Shown: in pieces, positions 9,115-17,764 of the stretch | Layout of the letters: every line of letters starts with the position of its first letter | Position numbering within the stretch: position 1 is the first letter of the stretch | Origin: Arthrobacter sp. ATA002 | GTDB taxonomy: Bacteria; Actinomycetota; Actinomycetes; Actinomycetales; Micrococcaceae | Assembly: GCF_026898095.1 (NCBI RefSeq) | Contig: NZ_CP114015.1 | Coordinates: 1,240,001 to 1,304,000, forward strand | Reading direction: 5' to 3' | Length of the DNA stretch: 64,000 nt | Notes under the pieces: model-generated | What the model was told of the DNA's origin: nothing | Seen by the model: the letters and a program-made list of their open reading frames with translations, nothing else | The model's database searches: none | Position numbers and translations under genes: made by a program

Positions 9115-9983
9115 CCGGGCCCCTGATCGACGTTGCCGGCCTGCAGGAACTGCTGGCATCCGGAACGGGCGCAGTCCTGCTCGACGTGCGCTGGGAGCTG
9201 GGCAGCACCGACGGGAACAAGCAGTACCAGCGCGGGCACATTCCCGGTGCCGTGTACGCGGACCTCGAAACGGATCTGGCCGCACCGGCCGGCAAGGGAA
9301 CTGAGGGCCGGCACCCGCTGCCCGATCCGCAGGACTTTGCACAGACGGCCAGGAACTGGGGGATTTCCCGCGGCGACACGGTGGTGGCCTATGACGCTGT
9401 CGGGGGCACATCGGCAGCACGGGCCTGGTGGCTGCTGCGCCACGCCGGGCTGGATTCGGTGTACCTGCTCGACGGCGGCATCGTGGCATGGCACCGGGCG
9501 GGACTGGCACTGGAAGGAGGGTCGGTGGAGCCCCCGCCCGGCGACGTGGAGCTGTCGTGGGGAAAAATGCCGGTCGTCCAGATGTGGGATGTTCCCGCCG
9601 TGGTGGCCGGCGGAAAACTGCTCGACGCGCGGGCCAAGGAACGGTACCGCGGTGACCGGGAACCCGTGGATCCGCTGGCCGGGCACATTCCGGGGGCTGT
9701 TAATGCACCGTCCGCGTCGAACCTGACGGAAGACGGAACGTTCCGCGCACCGGAAGACCTGCGTGCCTCCTTCGAAGCGCTCGGCGTGCGGCGCAACGCA
9801 CCGGTGGCGGTTTACTGCGGTTCCGGAGTCACCGCAGCCCATGAGGTGGCGGCGCTGGAACTGGCGGGTTACCGGGCGGCCCTGTATCCGGGGTCCTGGT
9901 CGCAATGGTCGGCAACCAAGGGGTCCCCGGTCGCGGTGGGACAGAAGCCCGGCGAATGGCCGGGGACCGGACAAAGGCGATAG
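9111..9983 (+). CDS. sseA: Sulfurtransferase (two-domain rhodanese, SseA type)
   Basis: 290-residue tandem rhodanese protein that transfers sulfane sulfur from thiosulfate or 3-mercaptopyruvate to thiophilic acceptors such as cyanide. The N-terminal rhodanese domain (about 1-140; LLDVRW, RGHIPGAVYADLE) is inactive-type, and the C-terminal domain (about 150-280) carries the catalytic loop CGSGVTA. CGSGVT loops are typical of mercaptopyruvate sulfurtransferases; which donor is used here is uncertain. The start overlaps the upstream MBL gene by 4 nt. Confidence 0.9.
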   Translation: MTGPLIDVAGLQELLASGTGAVLLDVRWELGSTDGNKQYQRGHIPGAVYADLETDLAAPAGKGTEGRHPLPDPQDFAQTARNWGISRGDTVVAYDAVGGTSAARAWWLLRHAGLDSVYLLDGGIVAWHRAGLALEGGSVEPPPGDVELSWGKMPVVQMWDVPAVVAGGKLLDARAKERYRGDREPVDPLAGHIPGAVNAPSASNLTEDGTFRAPEDLRASFEALGVRRNAPVAVYCGSGVTAAHEVAALELAGYRAALYPGSWSQWSATKGSPVAVGQKPGEWPGTGQRR

Positions 9984-10103
9984 CGTCTAACCATGATGAG
10001 AGGCCGTCCCGTACCCCCGCCGCTGCACTTGGTGGTGCCCGGCGCTGAGGCGCCGGCACCCGGCCACGCCGCAGCCCCCGACCAGTCTTTTGAAGGAGCA
10101 ACA

Positions 10104-10532
10104 ATGCCCACCCTCTTCACCAGGATCATCAACGGCGAGATTCCCGGCCGCTTCGTGTGGAAGGACGAGGACGTGGCCGCGTTCCTCAGCATCGGCCCGC
10201 TCACTGACGGCCACACGTTGGTGGTCCCGCGGCAGGAGGTCGACAAGTGGACCGACGCGCCGGCGGACCTGCTGCAGAAACTGACGGCCGTGGCCCAGGC
10301 GATTGGCCGGGCCCAGGTGGAAGCCTTCGGTTCCGAACGTGCCGGGCTCAGCATTGCCGGATTCGAGGTGGACCATCTGCACCTTCATGTCTGGCCCGTG
10401 AACTCCCTGGCGGACTTTGACTTTAGCCGCGCGGAAACCGACCCGGACCCCGAGCGCATGGACGCCAACGCCGGGAAGCTCCGGGATGCGCTGCGGGCCG
10501 CCGGGCACGGCGCCGTCGTCCCCGAGGCGTAA
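10104..10532 (+). CDS. HIT-family protein (histidine triad nucleotide hydrolase)
   Basis: 142-residue HIT protein with the triad motif HLHLHVWP (about residues 94-101). Members hydrolyse nucleoside phosphoramidates or dinucleoside polyphosphates. The N-terminus (TLFTRIINGEIPGRFVWKDE) and TDGHTLVVPR are standard for bacterial HinT-like proteins. The open frame starts at 9993, but ATG 10104 follows AAGGAG by 8 nt and matches the family N-terminus. The final His of the canonical HxHxHxx triad is replaced by Trp-Pro after H-L-H-L-H-V, within family variation. It converges with hrpA. Confidence 0.9.
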   Translation: MPTLFTRIINGEIPGRFVWKDEDVAAFLSIGPLTDGHTLVVPRQEVDKWTDAPADLLQKLTAVAQAIGRAQVEAFGSERAGLSIAGFEVDHLHLHVWPVNSLADFDFSRAETDPDPERMDANAGKLRDALRAAGHGAVVPEA

Positions 10533-10540
10533 AGCGGGCT

Positions 10541-10564
10541 GCCCCGGCCGCGCTACGCCGGGGC
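10541..10564. terminator. Candidate bidirectional stem-loop between HIT gene and hrpA
   Basis: GCCCCGGC and GCCGGGGC form an 8-bp GC stem around an 8-nt loop, 9 nt after the HIT stop and close to the hrpA stop. There is no U-tract, so it may only block exonucleases. A second CTACGCCGGGGC lies just beyond it. Confidence 0.4.
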
Positions 10565-10568
10565 CGCA

Positions 10569-13500
10569 CTACGCCGGGGCGAGCGCGGCGTTCAGGGCGG
10601 TGCGGATGCGCTTCTCCGACACGGAGCGCACGGTCCCCAGTTCCTGTGCGAAGAAGCTGATGCGCAGCTCCTCGATCATCCAGCGCACTTCGGTCAGCGC
10701 GGGGGGCGTCCCGGCGCCGGGCAGCAGCGCCGCAACGGCGTCGTCGTAGTCGTCCTCCAGCGCCTGGACCACGGCCATCTGCTGGGCGTCGCGCTGGACA
10801 TTGGTGGGCAGCTTTTCCAGCCGCCGCTCGATACCGGCCAGGTACCGCGGCAGGTGGGTCAGCTGCGCATAGCCGGTGCGGGCCACGAACCCGGGGTACA
10901 CCAGCGAGTCCAGTTGGGCACGGATGTCATTGAGGGCGCTGATGAGGGCCAGGGACTGGGTTCCCTTGAGAGCCTTGGTGATCCGGCGGGTGCTGGAAAG
11001 GATTTTCTCCACTGTGGCGGTCACGGTGAAGACGGTGTCGATCAGTTCGGCCCGGACTTTCTCGTACAGCTCGTCGAATTCGGCCCGCGTCCAGGGCAGC
11101 CGTTCCGGCGTCAGCTTGTCCACCGCGGCCAGGGTGCAGTCGTCAATCAGGGCCGCCACCGAGCCGTGCGGGTTCTGGCTGAAGGTGAGCTTTTCGGCAT
11201 TGCTCAGGTGTTCCAGGACGTATTTGGCCGGGCTGGGCACCCGGAGCACCAGCAGCCGGATGACGCCGGCGCGCATGGCGGCCGCCTGCTCGCCGGCATT
11301 TTGGAACATCCGCAGTCCCGCCGTCGTGCCTTCGTCCACCAGCGCGGGGTAACCGGTGACCGTGTGCCCGGCCACCAGCCGCTGCACCTGCTTGTCGATG
11401 GTGCCCACGGTCCACTCGGTCAGACCGGTCTGTTCCGCGAGTGACGGCCCGGACCCGGTTGGCAGCGCGGTATCCACGCCGGCCTTGGCGGCATTTCCGG
11501 GGAGCCCTTGCCCTTCCGCCCGGCCTTGGGCGTCACGGTCTTGGGCGTGGCCCCGAGCGAGTCGGCGATGGCACGGCGGGTGGCCGGAGCCAGCGACTCC
11601 TGCAGCGCGGCGAGGTCCTTGCCTTCGTCCAGGACCTTGCCGGATCCGTCCACCACGGTAAAGCTCATCCGCAGGTGTTCGGGCACGGCCTCCCAGTTCC
11701 AGGATCCGGGCGGGATGATGTGCCCCTTGAGCCGGCGCAGGGCCAGTTCCAGCGACGGTTCCAGGGCATCCTCCGCCGGGTCGAAGTCCGCCGCCAGCGC
11801 TGCCGCAGCGGCGCGGGCCACGTCCGGCGCGGGAATGAAATTCTTGCGGACGGCCTTGGGCAGCGACTTGATCAGCGCGGTGATCAGCTCGGCGCGCAGG
11901 CCCGGGATCTGCCACCGGAACGGCTCCGGGTCCAGCTGGTTCAGGAACAGCACGGGAACCTCGACGCTGACGCCGTCGCCGGCTCCGGCCACGCCGGGCG
12001 AGAACTCGTAGGTGAGCGGCAGGTCAAAGTCGCCGTAGCGGAAACTCTTCGGGAAGTCGTCTTCATCCAGCCCGGAGGCATCGTCGGTGCGCAGGGCCTC
12101 GGGGTCGAAGTCCAGCAGCGTCGGATTCTCGTGACGTGCACTCTTCCACCACTTGTCGAAGTGCCGTTCCGACACCACGTCCCTGCCCACGCGCTCGTCA
12201 TAGAACTCGAAGAGCGTCTCGTCGTCCACCCGCAGGCCGCGGCGGCGAACCCGGTTCTCCAGCTCCTCGACCTCGGCCAGCAGCGCCTGGTTGCGGTGGA
12301 AGAACTTGTGGTGGGTGCGCCAGTCGCCCTCCACCAGGGCATGCCGGATGAACATTTCCCGGGAGAGCTCCGGGTCCACCCTGCCGTAGTTGATGCTGCG
12401 CTGGGGGATGACCGGCACTCCGTAGAGCGTGACCTTTTCATACGCCATCACCGACCCGCGGCTCTTGGACCAGTGCGGTTCGCTGTAACTGCGCTTGATC
12501 AGGTGCGGTGCCACGTCCTCCACCCACAGCGGATCGAATTTCGCGGCCACGCGCGCCCACAGCCGGGACGTTTCCACCAGTTCGGCGGCCATCACCCAAT
12601 CCGGTGTCTTCTTGAACAGAGCGGATCCCGGGAAGACCGCAAACCGGGTGCCCCGGGCGCCGGCGTACTCCCGCTTGCGCTGGTCATACAGGCCGATGTG
12701 GCTGAGCAGGCCGGTGAGGAGGCTCATGTGGATCTCTTTGTCATGCGCCACCGGGTCCACCGGGCCGGGGCAAGCGTGATGCCCAGCGGCTTGGCGATCT
12801 GGCGCAGCTGGGTAAACAGGTCCTGCCACTCACGGATGCGCAGATAGTTCAGGAACTCGTTTTTGCACAGCCTGCGGAAGGCCGACGACGAGAGTTCCTT
12901 TTGCTTCTCCTGCACATAACGCCACAGGTTCAGATAGCCAGTGAAGTCCGAGTTCTCGTCCACGAAGCGCTTGTGCAGTTCCGCGGCCTTCTGGGCGCGT
13001 GCCGCATCATCCTTCGAGGGGCGCTCGCGCGGGTCCTGGATAGTCAGGGCAGCGGTGAGCACCATGACTTCCTTCGCGCAGCCGCGGGCCCCGGCTTCCA
13101 CGATCATCCGGCCCAGCCGCGGGTCAACCGGCAGCTGGGAAAGCTTGCGGCCCACCGGGGTGATGCCGCCGGCCGGCTGCAGGGCGCCGAGCTCCTTGAG
13201 CAGAGTGGCGCCGTCGTTGATGGCCTTGGAATCCGGCGGCTGGACAAACGGGAAGTCCGCCACGTCCTTGGGCCCCTTGGCCACGCCCATGGCGGCCATC
13301 TGCAGGATGACCGCGGCAAGGTTGGTGCGCAGGATTTCGGGGTCCGTGAACTCCGGGCGGGACTCAAAGTCCTCCTGCGAATACAGGCGGATGGCAATGC
13401 CGTCCGAAACACGGCCGCAGCGGCCCGAACGCTGGTTGGCTGAGGCCTGGGAGATGCGTTCGATGGGCAGCCGCTGGACCTTGGTGCGGTGCGAGTACCG

Positions 13501-14481
13501 GGAAATACGCGCGGTGCCGGTATCTATCACATACTTGATGCCCGGGACGGTCAGCGACGTCTCGGCCACGTTGGTGGCCAGGATGATGCGCCGGTGCTTG
13601 CCGGGATTAAAGACCTTGTGCTGGTCCGCGAGGGAGAGCCGGGCGTAAAGCGGCAGGATCTCGGTGTTGGCGAGGCGGGGCACGCGCTGCACCGAGGAAC
13701 GCAGGGCATCGGCGGCGTCACGGATTTCGCGCTCGCCGGAGAAGAAGATCAGGATGTCCCCGGGGGCTTCACGGGAGAGCTCTTCGACGGCGTCACAGAC
13801 GGCGTCCACCGGGTCGCGGTCTTCCTCCAGCTCATCGTCGGTCTCATCGTCGCCGGATCCGCCGCCGGCCGGCTGGTTCAGCGGACGGTAACGGATTTCC
13901 ACCGGGAACGTGCGCCCGGAAACCTCGATAATGGGGGCCGGTTTGCCGTCGGCGGCAAAATGCTCGGCGAAGCGCTCCGGGTCGATGGTGGCCGAGGTAA
14001 TGATGACCTTCAGGTCCGGCCGCTCCGGCAGGAGCCGCCGGAGGTACCCCAGGATGAAATCGATGTTCAGGCTGCGCTCGTGCGCTTCATCAATGATGAT
14101 GGTGCTGTATTTCTTCAGCTTGCGGTCGTGCTGGATCTCGGCCAGCAGGATGCCGTCGGTCATTAGCTTGACCTTGGTGCTGCGGCTGGTTGCGCCCGTA
14201 AAGCGCACCTGGTAACCCACTTCGGCGCCGAGTTCGACGTCGAGCTCCTCGGCAATGCGCTCGGCCACCGTCCTGGCCGCAAGCCGGCGCGGCTGGGTGT
14301 GGCCGATCAGCCCGGTCTCCGCGAGCCCGAGTTCCAGGCACATCTTGGGGATCTGGGTGGTCTTGCCGGAGCCGGTTTCGCCGGCGATGATCGTCACCTG
14401 GTTGGCGGCAATGGCCGCCATGATGTCTTCGCGGCGCTCCGAAACGGGCAAAAGCGCGGGGTAGGAAATAGTCAGTGCCAT
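10569..14481 (-). CDS. hrpA: ATP-dependent RNA helicase HrpA (frame broken twice)
   Basis: DEAH-box helicase of about 1300 residues, the normal HrpA length. The first part has Walker A GETGSGKT, DEAH in IIDEAHERS, SATI, and motif VI region QRSGRCGRV, followed by the HA2/OB region and the large C-terminal DUF3418-type region. It acts on structured RNA and has been linked to mRNA processing and ribosome rescue. The frame is interrupted at two GGGG runs (plus strand 12767-12770 and 11499-11502). One extra base at each restores a continuous protein: LGITLAP...DKEIHMSLLTG at the first and KGKGSP-GNAAKAG at the second. I start at ATG 14481 (MALTISYPALLP), which follows a GGGAG motif; the in-frame extension to 14583 looks non-coding. 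Likely functional with sequence errors. Confidence 0.9.
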
Positions 14482-14494
14482 GATTGCTCCCAGT

Positions 14495-15493
14495 CTAATC
14501 GCTGGAATCCACGGCTTTCCCGATTTCAGCCGAGGGCTGGGCCTCCGCGGCCCGCTGGAGCAGCGCCGCCGCCGAGCGGGCACGCTCGCGCATCTCCGCC
14601 GGTGCCAGGATCTCGAATTCGAGTCCCAAACCGGCCAGATGCATCAGCGGCAGGTCCAAAGAATCCCAGCCGCCCCGCAGGATCGTAAACCCCGGCCCGT
14701 CGTCCTGGAGCTCGGCCGCTTCGGGCGGGATCCGGTCCACCAGCTCGGCCAGCGGCGCCGCCAACCGCAGCACGACGTCGTACCGGTACGGAAAGCGCGT
14801 AATGGAGTCCTGGACGTACGCTGCCATGTCCTTTGCCGGAAGGGGGCGGGGAAAATAGCGCCCGCGGCTGGATGGAATACTTTGGCAGCGGTCCATGCGG
14901 AAGGTCCGCCAGTCCCGGCGTTCCAGGTCCCAGGCCGCCAGGTACCAGCGGCGGCCGGTGCTGACGAGCTTGTACGGTTCCACGAGCCGCCGGCCGGGCG
15001 CGGCGCCGGCGGGGGTGTACCGGAAGGACACCACCCGCTGCTCGGCAATCGCACTGGAAAGGGCGGTCAGGGTCTGCGGATCCACGGTTGCGGCATTGCC
15101 GGCCAGGACACTGACCGATTGGCGCAGGGCGGAGAACTTGGGCCGCAGGCGGCCGGGCAGCACCTGTTCGAGCTTGGCCAGGGCGCGCACCGACGCCTCT
15201 CCGATGCCCGCAACGGGACCGGTGGCGACGGCGGCCAGTCCGAGGGCGACGGCGAGCGCTTCGTCGTCGTCCAGCAGCAGGGGCGGAAGCTGCGCGCCGG
15301 ATCCGAGCTGGTAGCCGCCGGCAAGGCCCGGTGATGCGGAAATCGGATAGCCGAGGCTGCGCAGCTTGCTGATGTCCCGCCGCACCGTGCGCTCCGTGAC
15401 GGTCATGCGGTCCGCCAGTGCCGCCCCGGTCCACTCGCGGCGCATCTGCAGCAGTGACAGCAGGTGCAGCAGGCGCGCTGAGGTTTCCAACAT
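14495..15493 (-). CDS. WYL-domain transcriptional regulator (HTH_11 + WYL)
   Basis: 332-residue regulator. The N-terminal HTH (about 1-65; ALADRMTVTERTVRRDISKL) is of the DeoR/HTH_11 type, and the WYL domain (about 135-215) contains the region GRRWYLAAWDLERRDWRTF that gives the family its name. A C-terminal WCX-like domain completes the architecture. WYL proteins act as ligand-sensing regulators, often in DNA-damage or defence settings; the target here is not visible. Start ATG 15493 gives the typical N-terminus. The gene is divergent from the DinB-fold gene, which it may control, and the 14-bp repeats at 15592-15647 lie between them. It ends 14 nt before the hrpA start. Confidence 0.88.
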   Translation of the reverse strand: MLETSARLLHLLSLLQMRREWTGAALADRMTVTERTVRRDISKLRSLGYPISASPGLAGGYQLGSGAQLPPLLLDDDEALAVALGLAAVATGPVAGIGEASVRALAKLEQVLPGRLRPKFSALRQSVSVLAGNAATVDPQTLTALSSAIAEQRVVSFRYTPAGAAPGRRLVEPYKLVSTGRRWYLAAWDLERRDWRTFRMDRCQSIPSSRGRYFPRPLPAKDMAAYVQDSITRFPYRYDVVLRLAAPLAELVDRIPPEAAELQDDGPGFTILRGGWDSLDLPLMHLAGLGLEFEILAPAEMRERARSAAALLQRAAEAQPSAEIGKAVDSSD

Positions 15494-15591
15494 GGAGATC
15501 AACGTACTCCTAAATGCGGACAAAAGCTGTCCTGAGACGCTCCTAGGGTGGGTGGAGCAGAGGTTCGGGAACTGCAGCCGCGGGGAGCATC

Positions 15592-15647
15592 GAATCGTAG
15601 GACAAGAATCGCAGGACAGGAATCGCAGGACAAGAATCTCGGGACAA
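15592..15647. repeat. Four tandem 14-bp repeats in the WYL/DinB divergent promoter region
   Basis: Four consecutive 14-bp units have consensus GAATCGCAGGACAA: GAATCGTAGGACAA, GAATCGCAGGACAG, GAATCGCAGGACAA and GAATCTCGGGACAA. They end 14 nt before the DinB-fold start codon. They could be slippage-derived or an iterated binding site for the divergently encoded WYL regulator. Confidence 0.9.
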
Positions 15648-15661
15648 GGAAGAAGACGTTC

Positions 15662-16318
15662 ATGGAACCGGAGCAGGAAATGACTGATGCACCGAACGCG
15701 GGCGGAAGGACGTACGACGACGGGCCGTCCGGCGGAACAGGCGGCGGCCGGGGTGGTGCCCTGAACATCACCCGGCTGCTGACGGACCAGCTGCAGTGGC
15801 ACTGGGAGAACCAGGCACGTCCGCGGCTCAACGGACTGACGGATGACGAGTACTTCTGGGAACCGGTCCCGGACGCCTGGAACGTGCGGCCGCGGGGCAC
15901 CGGGACGGCGGGGATGCAGGGCGGATCGGGGAGCTTCACGATCGACTTTGAGTATCCGGAACCTGTGCCGGCACCGGTGACCACCATTGCCTGGCGGCTG
16001 GGCCACCTTCTGGTGGGTGTGCTGGGCACACGCAATGCGGCCCATTTCGGCGGTCCGGCAGTCAGCTACGAGGACTTTGACTATCCGGGCACTGCCGCCG
16101 ATGCCCTGGAACTGCTCGACCGGTACTACGGATCTTGGATCCGTTCGGTGGCGGCGCTGGACGAAGCGGCGCTCGCTGCTCCCGTGGGGGAGGCGGAGGG
16201 AGGATGGGCACAGGCGCCGATGGCGGAATTGGTCCTGCACATCCACCGCGAGATGATCCATCACCTTGCCGAGGTGGCACTGCTGCGGGACCTCTATGCC
16301 CACCGTGCCGCTGCCTGA
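15662..16318 (+). CDS. DinB-fold (DUF664/mycothiol-dependent type) protein
   Basis: 218-residue protein of the DinB/mycothiol-dependent isomerase-like four-helix superfamily. Family-like segments are LLTDQLQWHWENQARPRL near the N-terminus, DDEYFWEPVPDAWNV, WRLGHLLVGVLGTRN and the metal-ligand stretch LVLHIHREMIHHLAEVALLRDLY at the end. The conserved His residues in helices 2 and 4 fit a divalent-metal site. Actinobacterial members use mycothiol in detoxification or isomerisation; the substrate is unknown. I start at ATG 15662; an in-frame ATG at 15680 with GGAG in front is equally possible. Confidence 0.82.
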   Translation: MEPEQEMTDAPNAGGRTYDDGPSGGTGGGRGGALNITRLLTDQLQWHWENQARPRLNGLTDDEYFWEPVPDAWNVRPRGTGTAGMQGGSGSFTIDFEYPEPVPAPVTTIAWRLGHLLVGVLGTRNAAHFGGPAVSYEDFDYPGTAADALELLDRYYGSWIRSVAALDEAALAAPVGEAEGGWAQAPMAELVLHIHREMIHHLAEVALLRDLYAHRAAA

Positions 16319-16374
16319 GTCATTCCCCAGGGGGCCGCCCAGCGCTGACGCGGCTCCGCCGCCCATTGCATACG

Positions 16375-16390
16375 TACCGTCCGGTCGGTA
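16375..16390. promoter_or_regulatory. TetR-type operator, copy A (upstream of SDR/MaoC)
   Basis: TACCGTCCGGTCGGTA is a 16-bp imperfect palindrome within a longer CGTACCG-N6-CGGTACG inverted repeat, about 60 nt before the SDR start. The same 16-bp pattern recurs at 22525-22540 and 24245-24260, next to the livG start and the tetR gene. The best candidate binder is the TetR protein at 23582-24181. Confidence 0.65.
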
Positions 16391-16408
16391 CGCTCAGCGG
16401 AGAATGTG

Positions 16409-16442
16409 GTTCAGCTCATATCCAAGTTCAGCTCATATCCAA
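16409..16442. repeat. Perfect 17-bp tandem duplication in the SDR gene leader
   Basis: GTTCAGCTCATATCCAA occurs twice back to back, ending at the ribosome binding site of the SDR gene. A recent duplication or slippage event is likely; it changes the distance from operator copy A to the start codon. Confidence 0.95.
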
Positions 16443-16450
16443 GGAGAGAC

Positions 16451-17224
16451 ATGACCGAGGTTCCGGCACCATCCGCACAGCGCACCGCCGTCGTGACCGG
16501 GGCGGCACGGGGCATCGGCGCCGCCGTGGCCGTCCGGCTGGCGGCGGACGGCCACCGCGTGGCCGTCCTGGACCTCCATGAAGAAGACACCGCGGGCACG
16601 GTCGAAGCGATCAACACTTCCGGCGGCACAGCAGTGGGGGTGGGCGCCGATGTCTCCGATGCCGCCGCGGTGGATGCTGCCGTGTCCCGCATCGCCGGTG
16701 AGCTCGGAGCCCCCACCATCCTGGTCAACAATGCCGGCATCCTGCGCGACAACCTGCTGTTCAAAATGACGGAAACCGACTGGGACGCAGTCCTGGGAGT
16801 GCACCTGCGCGGCGCATTCCTGATGAGCCGTGCCGTGCAGGTCCACCAGGTGCGGGAAAAATGGGGGCGCATCGTCAACCTCTCCAGCACCTCCGCGCTG
16901 GGCAACCGGGGCCAGGCCAACTACGCCGCGGCGAAGGCGGGGCTGCAGGGATTTACCAAAACCCTGGCCATTGAGCTGGGACGCTATAACGTGACGGTCA
17001 ACGCCGTCGCGCCGGGATTTATTGAAACCGATATGACGCGCGCGACGGCGGAACGGATCGGTGTGCCGTTCGAAGACTTCGTCAGGCACACAGCGGCGGA
17101 GATTCCGGTGGGCCGCGCCGGGACGCCGGCGGACATCGCGGCGGCTGCATCCTTCTTCATCCGGGAGGAAGCATCCTTTGTCTCCGGACAGGTGCTCTAC
17201 GCCGCCGGCGGACCGAAAGGCTAG
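16451..17224 (+). CDS. SDR-family oxidoreductase, 3-oxoacyl-(ACP/CoA) reductase-like
   Basis: 257-residue classical short-chain dehydrogenase related to FabG. It has the NAD(P)-binding TGAARGIG motif (about residues 16-23), the NNAG motif (LVNNAGILRD), the catalytic Ser in NLSSTSALG, and the YxxxK pair in NYAAAKAG. PGFIETDMTRA and GRAGTPADIA are typical of 3-oxoacyl reductases. ATG 16451 follows AAGGAGAGAC. The next gene is a MaoC hydratase starting 2 nt after the stop, so reduction and hydration of acyl-CoA/ACP intermediates are probably coupled. This is not likely to be the housekeeping FabG, because it sits apart from fatty-acid synthesis genes and has a TetR-type operator upstream. Confidence 0.9.
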   Translation: MTEVPAPSAQRTAVVTGAARGIGAAVAVRLAADGHRVAVLDLHEEDTAGTVEAINTSGGTAVGVGADVSDAAAVDAAVSRIAGELGAPTILVNNAGILRDNLLFKMTETDWDAVLGVHLRGAFLMSRAVQVHQVREKWGRIVNLSSTSALGNRGQANYAAAKAGLQGFTKTLAIELGRYNVTVNAVAPGFIETDMTRATAERIGVPFEDFVRHTAAEIPVGRAGTPADIAAAASFFIREEASFVSGQVLYAAGGPKG

Positions 17225-17226
17225 GA

Positions 17227-17679
17227 ATGGCACATTTTCGCTCAGTGCAGGAGCTGGAGGCGGCCGTCGGACAGGCGGAAACCAGCGAATGGATCACCAT
17301 TGACCAGGACCGCATCAACCGGTTCTCCGGTGCCACCGATGACCATCAGTGGATCCACACCGACCCGGAGCGCGCAGCGGCCGGCCCCTTCGGCAGCACC
17401 ATCGCCCACGGATTTCTCGTGCTTTCGCTGCTGCCGGCGCTGACAGCGGGGCGGATTAGCCTGGACGGTGCGGTGATGGGCATTAATTACGGACTGGACC
17501 GTGTGCGGTTCCCCCATCCGGTGCCGGTGAACAGCCGGGTGCGCGCCGTGTCCAGGCTGGCAAAGGCGGAAACCACGGGGCAGGGCATCCGGGTCGTCAC
17601 CGGCATCACGATTGAGCTGGAGGGGGCGGACAAGCCGGCGGCGGTCGCCGAGTGGATCACCCTCTACGTGCTGGCCTGA
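17227..17679 (+). CDS. MaoC-family dehydratase (R-specific enoyl-CoA hydratase-like)
   Basis: 150-residue hot-dog-fold hydratase. The hydratase-2 signature is clear: FSGATDDHQWIHTDPERA holds the catalytic Asp and His, and PFGSTIAHGFLVLSLLP completes the motif. It would hydrate trans-2-enoyl-CoA or a branched equivalent to the 3-hydroxyacyl-CoA, the substrate of the adjoining SDR enzyme. It is separated from that gene by 2 nt and followed by a strong terminator. It faces the LIV-type operon and probably belongs to the same acyl-CoA catabolic function. Confidence 0.9.
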   Translation: MAHFRSVQELEAAVGQAETSEWITIDQDRINRFSGATDDHQWIHTDPERAAAGPFGSTIAHGFLVLSLLPALTAGRISLDGAVMGINYGLDRVRFPHPVPVNSRVRAVSRLAKAETTGQGIRVVTGITIELEGADKPAAVAEWITLYVLA

Positions 17680-17711
17680 GCAGGAAGCGGGCACCTGAAA
17701 AGACACCAAAT

Positions 17712-17748
17712 GAAGGGGAAGGGCCCAGCCGGCGGGCCCTTCCCCTTC
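17712..17748. terminator. Strong bidirectional terminator between MaoC and LIV operon
   Basis: A perfect 15-bp stem (GAAGGGGAAGGGCCC against GGGCCCTTCCCCTTC) with a 7-nt loop lies between the converging MaoC gene and the substrate-binding protein gene. Its symmetry suits termination in both directions, although there is no long U-tract. Confidence 0.85.
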
Positions 17749-17764
17749 GCACGTGATCGGTGCC

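Noticed and set aside
14526-15434. Minus-strand 302-codon frame inside the WYL gene
   Set aside because: Shifted frame of the WYL regulator; the composition is Arg/Pro/Ala-rich and lacks any domain signal.
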